Below, in pieces: positions 7,752-16,461 of a stretch of 52,953 nucleotides of DNA. How positions within the stretch are numbered: position 1 is the first letter of the stretch; each line of letters begins with the position of its first letter. This DNA is from Chlamydiota bacterium (lineage in GTDB: Bacteria; Chlamydiota; Chlamydiia; Chlamydiales; Rhabdochlamydiaceae), in NCBI GenBank assembly GCA_030916885.1, contig JAUPVT010000036.1:1-52953 (forward strand). The letters are read 5' to 3'. A program made the translations under genes and the position numbers. The notes beneath the pieces are model-generated. The model made no database searches. It saw only the letters and a program-made list of their open reading frames with translations, and was not told the origin of the DNA.

Positions 7752-9497
7752 ATGACTCACTTAATTAGCTTAATAAGGGAAAAAACAACGCAGGCAATTA
7801 CCCGTCAGTTTTCTGCTGAAATTGCAGACCCCATGCTTTTGGAAGCAGAAATTACAGAAAGCACGCAGCCTCAATTTGGGCATTACCAATGTAATAGTGC
7901 TTTAAAAATTGCTAAAATATTAAAGGTTAATCCTAGACAAATTGCAAAGAAGGTTGCCGATGTAGTAGATCTTTATGACCAAGAAGGTCGTAGAATGATT
8001 GAAAAAATAGAGATTGCAGGCGCTGGTTTTATCAATATTTTTTTATGTTCAGATTTTTTAGCTAAGCGCATTGAATCTATGCTTTCAGATGAACGCTTAG
8101 GAGTTCCTTTAGTAAACAAAGAAAAAATCATTGTAGAATTTTCTTCTCCTAATATTGCAAAAGAGTTGCATGTGGGACATTTGCGATCGACAATTATTGG
8201 TGATGCTCTAGCTAGGTTATTTGAATTTTTAGGTTATGACGTATTACGCTTAAATCATATAGGGGACTTTGGGACACAGTTTGGCATGTTAATTGCTTAT
8301 ATTCAAAAATATGAATCGGTTGCTTTTCAAAATACGATCGATCTTTCTACTTTAATGAGTTGGTATAAAAAAGCAAAACACCAGTTTGATCAAGATCCAG
8401 AATTTAAAAAATTATCACAGTTAGAAGTAGTAAAATTACAACAAGGGAATAAAAATTCTGTACAGATTTGGAAGAGGATTTGTGAGGTTTCTAGAGCTGC
8501 TTTTCAGGAAATTTATCATCTCTTAGATGTTCAACTCATAGAAAGAGGGGAGTCTTTTTATAGTCCTTATCTTGCGCAAATAGTTACGGATTTAGAACAA
8601 AAGAAACTAGTCACGATATCTAACAGAGCAAAATGTATTTTTTTAGATGGCTTTATAGGCAGAGATAATACTCCTTTGCCTATGATCGTGCAAAAGTCAG
8701 ATGGCGGTTATAATTATGAAACCACAGATATGGCAGCGCTTTATCATCGGGTGCAAAAGGAAAAAGCTACTCGAATTATTATTGTAACCGATGCAGGACA
8801 GAGCTTACATTTTGCGATGATTTTTAAAGCTGCTGAAAAAGCCCAATATTTTGATCCAAAACAAGTGCAATTAGATCATGTCCTTTTTGGTGTTGTATTA
8901 GGTCCTGATGGGAAAAAGTTTAAAACTAGATCTGGTGAAACGGAAAAACTCATCGATCTATTAATGGGGGCTATTCAAAGAGCTAAACAAATCCTAAAGT
9001 CCAGACTTCCCCTCTTATCAGAAGAAGAGTTAGAAAAGAGCGCTAAAATTTTAGGTATAGACTCCGTAAAATATGCAGATCTTTGTTGCCATAGGGTCAA
9101 AGATTATGTTTTTAGCTATGATCGGATGTTAAAATTTGAAGGTAATACGGCTGCATTTTTATTGTATGCTTATGTACGTATTCAAGGAATTAAGCGTAAG
9201 GTAGGAAAAGAAGCTGTAAAAGGACCTATTATTCTTTCTCATCTTTCAGAAGCGGCGCTGGCTTTTCATTTATGTCTCTTTCCAGAAACACTACAAATGA
9301 TGTCGCAAGATCTTCTACCTAATCGCTTATGTGATTATCTGTACGTCTTGGCAGAAAAGTTCCATGCTTTTTTCCGCGATTGTAGGGTAGAAGGTAGTAG
9401 TGAAGAAAATAGTCGTTTATTGCTATCAGAGGTAGCAGCTCAGGTTCTAAAAAAGGGGCTATCTATTTTAGGTTTACAAACATTGGAAAGAATGTAG
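7752..9497 (+). CDS. argS: Arginyl-tRNA synthetase
   Basis: Class I synthetase charging tRNA-Arg. The 581 residues carry the N-terminal Add-1 domain (1-115), signature HVGH at 140-143 inside SSPNIAKELHVGHLRST, the GDFGTQFGMLIAY segment, a degenerate KMSKS loop (KKFKTRSGE) and a C-terminal DALR anticodon-binding domain ending in LGLQTLERM. Start at ATG 7752, 3 bp after ldh, in a different frame, so the two are probably co-transcribed. Its 3' end overlaps the convergent epmB gene by 24 bp. In C. trachomatis argS follows plsC and precedes murA; here it has moved about 25 kb from plsC but still lies close to murA. Confidence 0.97.
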   Translation: MTHLISLIREKTTQAITRQFSAEIADPMLLEAEITESTQPQFGHYQCNSALKIAKILKVNPRQIAKKVADVVDLYDQEGRRMIEKIEIAGAGFINIFLCSDFLAKRIESMLSDERLGVPLVNKEKIIVEFSSPNIAKELHVGHLRSTIIGDALARLFEFLGYDVLRLNHIGDFGTQFGMLIAYIQKYESVAFQNTIDLSTLMSWYKKAKHQFDQDPEFKKLSQLEVVKLQQGNKNSVQIWKRICEVSRAAFQEIYHLLDVQLIERGESFYSPYLAQIVTDLEQKKLVTISNRAKCIFLDGFIGRDNTPLPMIVQKSDGGYNYETTDMAALYHRVQKEKATRIIIVTDAGQSLHFAMIFKAAEKAQYFDPKQVQLDHVLFGVVLGPDGKKFKTRSGETEKLIDLLMGAIQRAKQILKSRLPLLSEEELEKSAKILGIDSVKYADLCCHRVKDYVFSYDRMLKFEGNTAAFLLYAYVRIQGIKRKVGKEAVKGPIILSHLSEAALAFHLCLFPETLQMMSQDLLPNRLCDYLYVLAEKFHAFFRDCRVEGSSEENSRLLLSEVAAQVLKKGLSILGLQTLERM

Positions 9498-10472
9498 ATC
9501 AATAGAAGTTTTACTTGGTTGGTTAGGAATCTCTTGTACATACTTTGGGACACAGTATCCGGGAAGTCTAGCAGAGAGTTGTTTGATTAATTCTTGTCCT
9601 TTTTCTATAGGTGTTTCAAAGTGTTGTGTGCCTTTTACACGATCGAGCTGATGTAAGTAGTAAGGTAGGATGCCTTGATTACTAAGCATAGTAAATAAAT
9701 CAGTTAATATTTCTATATTGTCATTGATTTGATGCAATAAAACTGTTTGGCAAAGTAGGGGAATCCCCAGTTTTTGTATTTGCTTTAATGCGGTAAAAAT
9801 ATCATTATCTAATTCTTTTGGATGATTGGAATGTATGACAAAAATTACTTGTTTATCCAAACAAGAAAGCATAGAAATCAATTCAGCATCGATTCTCTCA
9901 GGAATTCCGATCGGAAAACGCGTGTGAAAGCGAATTTTCTGAATATGGGGAATTTGATTTAATTTTTGTAAGAGATAATGAAGTTTTACATTACTTAGGG
10001 AAAGAGGATCTCCTCCACTTAAGATAATCTCCGTTAAGCTTGGATCTTGTGCTAATTCTTCAAGTTCTTTTCTAAAATCAAGGATTTCTTTTTCATAAGC
10101 AAAATTTTGTCTAAAACAATATCTACAATGCATAGCGCAAGCGCTTGTACATAGAAGTAAAGCTCTTCTTGTATACTTATGCAGAAGTTTGGAGGTTCTG
10201 GTAAAAGAGCTATCTAAAACAGGATCAGATACGAATAAGGGATGATGCTTGAGTTCTTGTTTAAGGGGAAGAAACTGTAACAGAAGAGGATCTTTCCAAT
10301 CACCCTTTTTCATTTTTTTGGCTAATCGGAAAGGAAGATTGAGTACAAAATTAGGTGACGGGAGTACTTGTTTTTCCGCTTCTTGTAAAGGAAGTTCTAA
10401 ATAGGAAAGCAAAGCCCTCCAATTAGTAAAACTCTTTTTTTGTATAGCTCTCCAACAAGGTATTTTTGACAT
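9474..10472 (-). CDS. epmB: EF-P (R)-beta-lysylation protein EpmB (lysine 2,3-aminomutase family)
   Basis: Radical SAM/PLP enzyme. In the EF-P pathway EpmB turns L-alpha-lysine into (R)-beta-lysine, which EpmA attaches to elongation factor P. The iron-sulfur motif CxxxCxxC is at C112, C116 and C119, followed by the SAM-binding segment LSGGDPLSL. The N-terminus (PFRLAKKMKKGDWKDPLLLQ) and the C-terminal QPSKTSIDL with the candidate PLP lysine K321, 11 residues from the end, match EpmB rather than the longer KamA. 332 residues is the EpmB size. ATG at 10472. No epmA or efp is in the window. A free lysine aminomutase role is less likely given the missing KamA C-terminal extension. Confidence 0.85.
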   Translation of the reverse strand: MSKIPCWRAIQKKSFTNWRALLSYLELPLQEAEKQVLPSPNFVLNLPFRLAKKMKKGDWKDPLLLQFLPLKQELKHHPLFVSDPVLDSSFTRTSKLLHKYTRRALLLCTSACAMHCRYCFRQNFAYEKEILDFRKELEELAQDPSLTEIILSGGDPLSLSNVKLHYLLQKLNQIPHIQKIRFHTRFPIGIPERIDAELISMLSCLDKQVIFVIHSNHPKELDNDIFTALKQIQKLGIPLLCQTVLLHQINDNIEILTDLFTMLSNQGILPYYLHQLDRVKGTQHFETPIEKGQELIKQLSARLPGYCVPKYVQEIPNQPSKTSIDLHSFQCL

Positions 10473-10615
10473 GAGCTGCCATTTTATCGATTTACCGATT
10501 TAGAATCAATTTATTAATATAAAAACTAGATTTAAGATTTTTAAAATGCTATGCAATAAAACAGTTTAATCCTAAAATTAAAACCTTCTTTCGAAAAGAT
10601 ATAATAAAGGTTTTT

Positions 10616-11674
10616 ATGTCAAAGTCTCTTACTCGAGCGCTCATTATCTCTATTTGGGTTTTTTTATTAGCGTGTTTTTTATATGGACCTAGATTTTCAT
10701 CAGTTTCTAAAGACTCTATTAATGTCTTTACATGGGGTGGTATTTTAAATGAGGAGATCATTCAAAGTTTCGAGAGAAAAACAGGCATTAGAGTGAATAT
10801 TAATAACTATTCCTCTAATGAAGAATTAATTATGAAGCTAAAAACAACAGAAGGGCAAGGCTATGATCTAGTCATACCTTCTGATTATGCAGTAAGTATT
10901 TTGGTTAAAAATCAATTAATTAAAGAGTTGGATCGAAAGCAACTTTCCTTCTTTCATCAGCTTCTTCCTGGATTGTTAGGGCGCTTTTTTGATCCGGAAA
11001 ATCGTTATTCTATTCCACTTTCTTGGGAGGTTTATGGTTTAGGAATTGATAGAGATTTTTTTACCAAACCTTTCACACCCTCTTGGAGCATGATTTTTGA
11101 TCCAAAAGTGGTAGACTATCGCATTGTTATGGTGAATGATCCTATTGAAGCTATTAAAATAGCTGGATTTTACCTATATGGTTCCACTTCCTCTCTCTCG
11201 AAGATCCAAGCCGAAAAAGTAAAAGATCTCTTGATACAACAAAAACCATGGGTAGCAGCCTATGCAAGCTCGCGAGCAGATTACTTTCTAGCTACTAAAA
11301 ATTCCCCGCTAGCAGTAGCTTCCAGCTCCTATATTTTTCGCTCAAAACGCAATTTTAGTTTTGTTGATTTTGTTGTTCCTAAAGAAGGATCTTTTATTTC
11401 TATTGAAAATCTCTGTATTCCTAAAACGTGTGATAAAGACTCTTTGGTCTATCAATTTATCAATCATCTCTACCAGAGAGAATCCATTCGAGTATACTGG
11501 GATTCCTTTAGACTTTTTCCCTCCGTAGATGATAAGCAGGATCTAAATTTTGATCCTCAAGCACAGGAAATTTTTTATGGCTTAGCAGAAGACTTTAAAA
11601 AGTATCATTTTTTTAAAAGCCTTCTTCCTCAACAGAAAATACGAGATATTTGGGTAGAGGTTAAAGTTAATTAA
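10616..11674 (+). CDS. potD: Spermidine/putrescine-type ABC transporter substrate-binding protein
   Basis: Extracytoplasmic binding protein of the PotD family (SBP class 1/8). After a basic, hydrophobic leader with lipobox LLAC at 17-20, it reads INVFTWGGILNEEIIQSFE, then GYDLVIPSDYAVSILVKNQL, which are PotD signatures, and ISIENLCIPK for the C-terminal hinge. 352 residues is normal. AAAGG lies 5-9 bp before ATG 10616. No potA, potB or potC is next to it, which is unusual because the binding protein gene normally ends that operon. Polyamine binding would fit the speD-speE pair at 50651-51920, with putrescine as the imported precursor; that link is inference. Other small cations or amino acids are possible ligands. 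Confidence 0.82.
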   Translation: MSKSLTRALIISIWVFLLACFLYGPRFSSVSKDSINVFTWGGILNEEIIQSFERKTGIRVNINNYSSNEELIMKLKTTEGQGYDLVIPSDYAVSILVKNQLIKELDRKQLSFFHQLLPGLLGRFFDPENRYSIPLSWEVYGLGIDRDFFTKPFTPSWSMIFDPKVVDYRIVMVNDPIEAIKIAGFYLYGSTSSLSKIQAEKVKDLLIQQKPWVAAYASSRADYFLATKNSPLAVASSSYIFRSKRNFSFVDFVVPKEGSFISIENLCIPKTCDKDSLVYQFINHLYQRESIRVYWDSFRLFPSVDDKQDLNFDPQAQEIFYGLAEDFKKYHFFKSLLPQQKIRDIWVEVKVN

Positions 11675-11996
11675 TTTTTTTATAAATGAAGTAGTTCAAT
11701 AATTTGATCAGTTTTTTTAAGACCTTTGTAAGAGAAATCAGCCTAAAATTATTGAGTTCTAACAATCTCTTCCCTAAAAAAACTGTTTTTTTTGGTGGGT
11801 TTTGGTATAATACACTTTCAACTTTATTCTATTTATAGATTTTATTATATAGTTATTTAAATGTGTTTTTTTCTGTACTAAATATTTTTGAAATTGCCAT
11901 TTTTACTTCTTATAATTAAATTACGCACCTTACTAATCCCAACCCTTTATCTTTTCAGCGCCTTGTGCTAGTTGAATAGAAGATAAAATACACAAC
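11675..11996. other. Intergenic region between convergent genes, no gene seen
   Basis: 322 bp between the ends of the potD-like gene and murA. No open frame or tRNA is apparent. A run aaaaaaac-t-gtttttttt at about 11776-11793 can fold into an A/T hairpin and may end potD transcription. TGG-TATAAT at 11803-11811 looks like an extended -10 box on the plus strand but has no gene in front of it. Confidence 0.5.
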
Positions 11997-13391
11997 TTAT
12001 TTGGCTGCGTTTACTTGAGAGAGTTGAGCAATGGTATCTACGCATTCCGATAGGGGAAGAGGAATGCTTTTTTGCGATGCATATTCAATGTGTGCTCCGA
12101 TAGAGGAGAGTTTTTCGACAATTTTCTCATACCCTCGTTTCAGATAGTGAACGCCACTAAGCAGGCTAGTTTCAGGAGCAAGTAGTGCTGCTAAGACATA
12201 GGCGAATCCTGCACGTAGATCAGGGATGCAAATCTCTTCTGCATGAAGAGACGTTGGACCTTGAATCACAATACTATGTTGGTAATTTTGTGCAGCAAAA
12301 CGACACAAGCGACCTCCTAAACACTGGGTGAACAGTTGGATGTCCGCTCCCATGGTTTTTAATATTTTTATATATCCAAAGCGATTTTCATAAACGGTTT
12401 CATGTACAACAGAGGCTCCATGTGCTTGAGTTAATAATACGACAAAGGGTTGTTGCCAATCGGTTAGAAACCCTGGATGCACATCCGTTTCTAAATGAAT
12501 GCCACCGCGTAGAGGGCCATTGTAGAAGAATTCAATACCATTTTTTTTCACCTCAAAGCCTCCATTTACCTCGCGTAGTCTATTTAAGAAAGAAATCATC
12601 GGTTGGTGTTGGGCTCCTTCTACTAGAACTCTTCCCTTTGTACTAATAGCCGCTAGAGCAAAAGAAGCGGCCTCTGTGCGATCTGGAACAACTGTATGTT
12701 CTACTTCATAAAAAACCTTAGTCTGTTGGATGCGAATTGTACGGTCTACATCCATTTCAATGGTTACCCCTAACTTTTGTAAAAAGAGCATTAAATCAAC
12801 GATTTCTGGTTCTATGGCTGCATTTTTAATAACGGTTGTGCCTTTTGCACTAACAGCGGATAGAATGGTGTTTTCTGTAGCCCCTACAGAAGGGTAAGGT
12901 AGAGTAATGATATTTCCTACTAGGCCATGATGTGCTCTTGCAAAATATGCCCCTTCTTTTTTCATGCGGCGATATTCAATCTGCGCGCCTAGTTTCTCTA
13001 ATGCGTGAATATGAAAATCAATAGGTCTTTTACCAATATTACATCCACCAGCTGTTGGAACGATAATATCTTCATCAGTGCGGCCTAAAAGAGCTCCAAT
13101 CATTAAAATAGGGATTCGGTTAGAACCAGAAAAGCGTTGAGGAATATAACAGCTTTTGAGCTCTGGTGTGATAATTTCAATAATTCCTCTTGAGCGATCC
13201 CAGGCGATTTGAGATCCAATTTCTTGACAAAGCGCAACCGTTATTTCTACTTCAGAAATATCTGGTACATTATGAAAAATACATTTTTTATTGGATAAAA
13301 GAGAGGCTACTAAAAGTTTAGTGATCGAATTTTTTGCGCCTGCTACTTTTACTTGACCTTTGAGGGGGTGATTCCCTGTGATTTTTAGCAT
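11997..13391 (-). CDS. murA: UDP-N-acetylglucosamine 1-carboxyvinyltransferase MurA
   Basis: First committed step of peptidoglycan synthesis: transfers enolpyruvate from PEP to UDP-GlcNAc. Family motifs: GAKNSITKLLVASLL near the N-terminus, AGGCNIGKRPIDFHI with the catalytic cysteine, SVGATENTILSA, PDRTEAASFALAA, and the late AEEICIPDLRAGFAYVLAAL. The open frame extends to a TTG at 13418, but starting at ATG 13391 gives 464 residues and puts the cysteine at residue 117, close to Cys115 of E. coli. AAAGG lies 9 bp before that ATG. The last 30-40 residues extend past the usual C-terminus. The cysteine is notable because C. trachomatis MurA has Asp there and resists fosfomycin. Divergent from ddl. 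Confidence 0.95.
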   Translation of the reverse strand: MLKITGNHPLKGQVKVAGAKNSITKLLVASLLSNKKCIFHNVPDISEVEITVALCQEIGSQIAWDRSRGIIEIITPELKSCYIPQRFSGSNRIPILMIGALLGRTDEDIIVPTAGGCNIGKRPIDFHIHALEKLGAQIEYRRMKKEGAYFARAHHGLVGNIITLPYPSVGATENTILSAVSAKGTTVIKNAAIEPEIVDLMLFLQKLGVTIEMDVDRTIRIQQTKVFYEVEHTVVPDRTEAASFALAAISTKGRVLVEGAQHQPMISFLNRLREVNGGFEVKKNGIEFFYNGPLRGGIHLETDVHPGFLTDWQQPFVVLLTQAHGASVVHETVYENRFGYIKILKTMGADIQLFTQCLGGRLCRFAAQNYQHSIVIQGPTSLHAEEICIPDLRAGFAYVLAALLAPETSLLSGVHYLKRGYEKIVEKLSSIGAHIEYASQKSIPLPLSECVDTIAQLSQVNAAK

Positions 13392-13550
13392 ATCTATAAG
13401 CCTTTGAGTAAACTTCAAGAATAGGAGGAATAGATCGTTTTGTCAAATGTTTGTCCTTAATTGTAAGATTTTATCAAAGTTGATAGCGTAAAATAGCTAT
13501 TGAGAAATAAAGATCTCTCATAGCATAACAGTTGTAATTAAGGTAAAATT

Positions 13551-14651
13551 ATGAAAAAGAAAGTCAGAGTAGGTCTTCTTTTTGGAGGCAAGTCAACAGA
13601 ACACGAGATTTCTTTAATTTCAGCAAAAAATATCCTTGAAGCACTAGATCTAGAAAAATATGAGCCGATTTTAATAAGTATTAATAAACGAGGGCAGTGG
13701 CATCTAGAAACGCAGGAAACTTTAAGGAAGATGGTTTTTTCTAATGCAATATTAGAGAATTTCACAGAGAAATTAGCTATTGTCCCTCTGGAAGAATGTA
13801 AACAGATTGTGAGTTACAAAGATTCTAAGTTACAAAAAAGTTTAGATTTGGATGTGATTTTCCCTATTTTACATGGAGCATATGGAGAAGATGGAACGAT
13901 ACAAGGATTATTGCAATTAGCAAATATTCCCTTTGTAGGAGCTGGTGTGCTTGGGTCTGCTATTGGTATGGATAAAGATGTTATGAAACGTCTTTTGCAA
14001 CAAGCTGGTATCCCTGTAGCCCCTTTTATTTGTCTACATGATTACCAAGAGATTCCTGCTTTTGAAGAAGTTATTCTTCGATTAGGTTGTCCTTTCTTTG
14101 TAAAACCTGCCAATACAGGATCTTCTGTGGGAATAACTAAGGTGAGAGATCAAGGAACCTATTTCTTAGCCATCAAAAAAGCCTTTTTATATGATCGCAA
14201 AATTTTGCTAGAAAAGTACATTCAAGGAAGAGAAATCGAATGTGCTGTTTTAGGAAATGAAGATCTGCTGGCCTCTTTGCCAGGAGAAATAGAGCCTTTA
14301 CATGAGTTTTATTCCTACGAAGCAAAATATCTAGATGCCAAAGGAGCTAAATTACACATTCCAGCTTCTCTTTCTCAAGAGCAGATTGCACATGTTCAAA
14401 CAATGGCAATGACCGTTTTTAGAACCCTATGTTGTGCGGGCATGGCAAGAGTGGACTTCTTTTTAACAAAAAATCAAGAGCTCTTAGTCAATGAGATCAA
14501 TACTATTCCTGGATTTACGCGAGTTAGTATATATCCTAAATTATGGGAGATCAGTGGGCTTTCCTATTCTCAACTCATCGATCAACTAATTCAGCTAGCT
14601 ATTACACGACATGAAAAAGGGAAAAAAATACAAACTATAATTGGAGGATAA
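13551..14651 (+). CDS. ddl: D-alanine--D-alanine ligase
   Basis: ATP-grasp enzyme making the D-Ala-D-Ala dipeptide for peptidoglycan precursors. 366 residues. Motifs: GGKSTEHEISLISA at the N-terminus, HGAYGEDGTIQGLL, GMDKDVMKRLL, the ATP-binding FVKPANTGSSVGI, and the metal-binding RVDFF ... LVNEINTIPGFT. AAGG lies 8 bp before ATG 13551. In Chlamydiaceae this domain is fused to the C-terminus of MurC; here it is free-standing with no murC in the window. ispF starts 2 bp after its stop, so the two share a transcript. murA is divergent upstream, so two cell-wall genes share a 159-bp control region. Confidence 0.96.
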   Translation: MKKKVRVGLLFGGKSTEHEISLISAKNILEALDLEKYEPILISINKRGQWHLETQETLRKMVFSNAILENFTEKLAIVPLEECKQIVSYKDSKLQKSLDLDVIFPILHGAYGEDGTIQGLLQLANIPFVGAGVLGSAIGMDKDVMKRLLQQAGIPVAPFICLHDYQEIPAFEEVILRLGCPFFVKPANTGSSVGITKVRDQGTYFLAIKKAFLYDRKILLEKYIQGREIECAVLGNEDLLASLPGEIEPLHEFYSYEAKYLDAKGAKLHIPASLSQEQIAHVQTMAMTVFRTLCCAGMARVDFFLTKNQELLVNEINTIPGFTRVSIYPKLWEISGLSYSQLIDQLIQLAITRHEKGKKIQTIIGG

Positions 14652-14653
14652 AA

Positions 14654-15139
14654 ATGTCTTGTATACGTGTAGGGATTGGTCAAGATAGTCATCGATTTTT
14701 AGATTCAGAGGCTATCAAGCCCTGTATCATTGGAGGATTAATTTTTCCAGAAGTTCCTGGTTTAGATGCAGATTCAGATGGAGATGTAGTATTTCATGCT
14801 ATTTGTAACGCGATTACTTCTATTACAGGTGTTGCGGTTTTAGGGGATATTGCTGTTAAACTCTGTCATCAAGAAGGAGTGACCGATTCCCAGATCTATC
14901 TGGAACATGCCTTAGAAACACTAGGAAAACAAAAAATACAACACGTAGCTCTTGCCATTGAAGGCAAAAGGCCAAGGCTACAAAACCGCATTGATGAGAT
15001 GCGTCAGTCTATTGGAAGAGTGATGCAACTAAAAACCAATCAGGTAGGGATTACAGTAACTTCTGGTGATGGGTTAACAGATTTTGGATGTGGTGATGGT
15101 CTACAGTGTTTTTGCACTCTTACAACGATGGAATGTTAA
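14654..15139 (+). CDS. ispF: 2-C-methyl-D-erythritol 2,4-cyclodiphosphate synthase
   Basis: Fifth enzyme of the MEP isoprenoid pathway; forms the cyclic diphosphate with release of CMP. 161 residues is normal. Zinc ligands D11 and H13 in GIGQDSHRF and H48 in DSDGDVVFHAI are intact, as is the C-terminal TSGDGLTDFGCGDG. GGAGG lies 6 bp before ATG 14654. It is coupled to ddl upstream and its stop overlaps the stop of the convergent cysJ-like gene by 3 bp. I recall ispF and cysJ as neighbours in C. trachomatis too (CT434, CT435). Isoprenoid products feed the undecaprenyl phosphate pathway (uppS at 30274). Confidence 0.95.
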   Translation: MSCIRVGIGQDSHRFLDSEAIKPCIIGGLIFPEVPGLDADSDGDVVFHAICNAITSITGVAVLGDIAVKLCHQEGVTDSQIYLEHALETLGKQKIQHVALAIEGKRPRLQNRIDEMRQSIGRVMQLKTNQVGITVTSGDGLTDFGCGDGLQCFCTLTTMEC

Positions 15140-16311
15140 TACACTTCTTTCACATAGCGTTTTTGCTGTTTAAGGGTTTTGATATACATCAAGGATTCTT
15201 CTTGGCACAATCTTCCTTGGTTACAAATAATTTGTTCTAAAGCCTTCTCTACATCTTTAGACATCTGTTTTGCATCCCCACAGATATAGAAGTAGGCACC
15301 TTCTTTAAGCCAATGCCAGATCTCTGGAGCTTGCATAAGAAGTTTATGTTGCACATAGACTTTATCTTCTTGATCACGAGAAAAAGCTAGATCGAGATTA
15401 AGCTTTTTTGTTGCAACTAGACTTTCCCAAAAATCTTGATAAAAGAAATCGTGCTTTCGATTTCTTTCCCCAAAAAATAACCAGTTTTTCCCTGTGTGTT
15501 CTTTAATAAGCCTTTCCTGAATAAAGCCTCTAAAAGGAGCTACTCCAGTTCCTGATCCTACCATAATTACGGGAGCTGTAGGATCTTCTGGAATAGTAAA
15601 GTCTGTAGCAGGTTGTATGTAAACAGCTAGCTTAGTCTCTTTTAACTTGGCTAAGTTACATAAAAAATGACTGCCTGTCCCATATTGAATACGATTATTT
15701 TTTTTTATTTCCACTAAAACAATGGTTAGTTCTAAGCGATCTGAATGAGCTAGTTGAGAAGAGGCAATGGAATAAAATCTTGGTAATAATGGGGAGAGGT
15801 TTTCACAAAATTTTTCGAGAGGAGTATTTGTGATATCATATATTTTTAAAAAATCTATTAAATCAGTTTGGGTTAAATACTGGACTAACTGCTCTTTGGA
15901 TTGAGGATGTAATAGTTCTTCCAACCATTTTTTTTGGGGAGAGTTTTGTGTATAGAAACAAAATGTTTTTAACATGTTAGAGGTCAAGCGAGATATGTTT
16001 TTCTCTTTAACTAAGAGATCATATAAAGAAAGGGTTTTATTAGTCCGAGCATAGTATACTTGTTGCTTTAGATCTTGTTTTAGGAATTCGGAGACTTCTA
16101 ATGCTATAAGGGGATCATTTTCAGGATAAATGGCAATAGCATCGCCTGGTTTAAAGGTAATAGCGGTATTTCGGATATCTAGGACAAGATGAAATGTCTT
16201 TTTTGTTGACTCAGGTTTTGTTAAGAGTATACGCTCTGAAATAGAGATAAATGCTGGATTTTTTTGAGAGTATAGCTGGTTGCAAACGGAAGAATCTTTG
16301 GGAATAGGCAT
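15136..16311 (-). CDS. cysJ: CysJ-like NADPH-dependent flavin reductase (flavodoxin domain absent)
   Basis: Homologous to the FAD/NADPH half of sulfite reductase flavoprotein. It has a FAD-binding domain with RFYSIASS, then a NADPH-binding domain with MVGSGTGVAPFRGFIQER, FFGERNRKHDFFYQDF and the C-terminal YICGDAKQMSKDVEKAL. The N-terminal flavodoxin domain of true CysJ is missing and no hemoprotein subunit is nearby, so sulfite reduction is doubtful; the electron acceptor is unknown. The open frame runs to 16410, but the extra 33 residues are the antisense of a probable lipoprotein gene (16330-16461). ATG 16311 gives 391 residues beginning MPIPKDSSV. Corresponds by position to CT435. Confidence 0.85.
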   Translation of the reverse strand: MPIPKDSSVCNQLYSQKNPAFISISERILLTKPESTKKTFHLVLDIRNTAITFKPGDAIAIYPENDPLIALEVSEFLKQDLKQQVYYARTNKTLSLYDLLVKEKNISRLTSNMLKTFCFYTQNSPQKKWLEELLHPQSKEQLVQYLTQTDLIDFLKIYDITNTPLEKFCENLSPLLPRFYSIASSQLAHSDRLELTIVLVEIKKNNRIQYGTGSHFLCNLAKLKETKLAVYIQPATDFTIPEDPTAPVIMVGSGTGVAPFRGFIQERLIKEHTGKNWLFFGERNRKHDFFYQDFWESLVATKKLNLDLAFSRDQEDKVYVQHKLLMQAPEIWHWLKEGAYFYICGDAKQMSKDVEKALEQIICNQGRLCQEESLMYIKTLKQQKRYVKEVY

Positions 16312-16329
16312 AAAAATCAAAAGGTTGTT

Positions 16330-16461
16330 ATGAAAATACAGTATTTTATTTTGGGAATATCCTTGGGGCTTCTTTGTGGATGTACAGGAGATAGTGGCTA
16401 TCAACGCCATTATATTATCTCAGATACATCTGAACAATCCTCTTATGAAAGCGCTCATTAA
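16330..16461 (+). CDS. Small predicted lipoprotein, 43 residues
   Basis: Reads MKIQYFILGISLGLLCGCTG then a short polar tail rich in Ser, Tyr and acidic residues, ending SSYESAH. The leader has a charged start, a hydrophobic core and a textbook lipobox LCGC with cysteine 18. AAGG sits 5 bp before ATG 16330. The TAA at 16459-16461 directly abuts the stop of gltX on the other strand. The gene start lies only 18 bp from the divergent cysJ-like start. In C. trachomatis the small cysteine-rich lipoprotein OmcA is encoded next to gltX; this protein has only two cysteines, both in the leader, so it is at best a positional analogue. No homologue recognised. Confidence 0.6.
   Translation: MKIQYFILGISLGLLCGCTGDSGYQRHYIISDTSEQSSYESAH

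Noticed and set aside
10549-10761. Minus-strand frame over the potD start
   Set aside because: It overlaps the signal-peptide region of potD and shows no protein-like features.
11803-11811. TGG-TATAAT as a promoter of a small RNA
   Set aside because: No matching -35 box, no downstream terminator and no structure; such sequences are expected by chance in AT-rich DNA.
13392-13418. TTG start of murA
   Set aside because: ATG 13391 has a ribosome site and places the active-site cysteine near its usual number; the TTG adds nine residues without support.
16312-16410. N-terminal extension of the CysJ-like protein
   Set aside because: These 33 codons are antisense to the lipoprotein gene and do not resemble the flavodoxin domain or any leader; ATG 16311 is enough.
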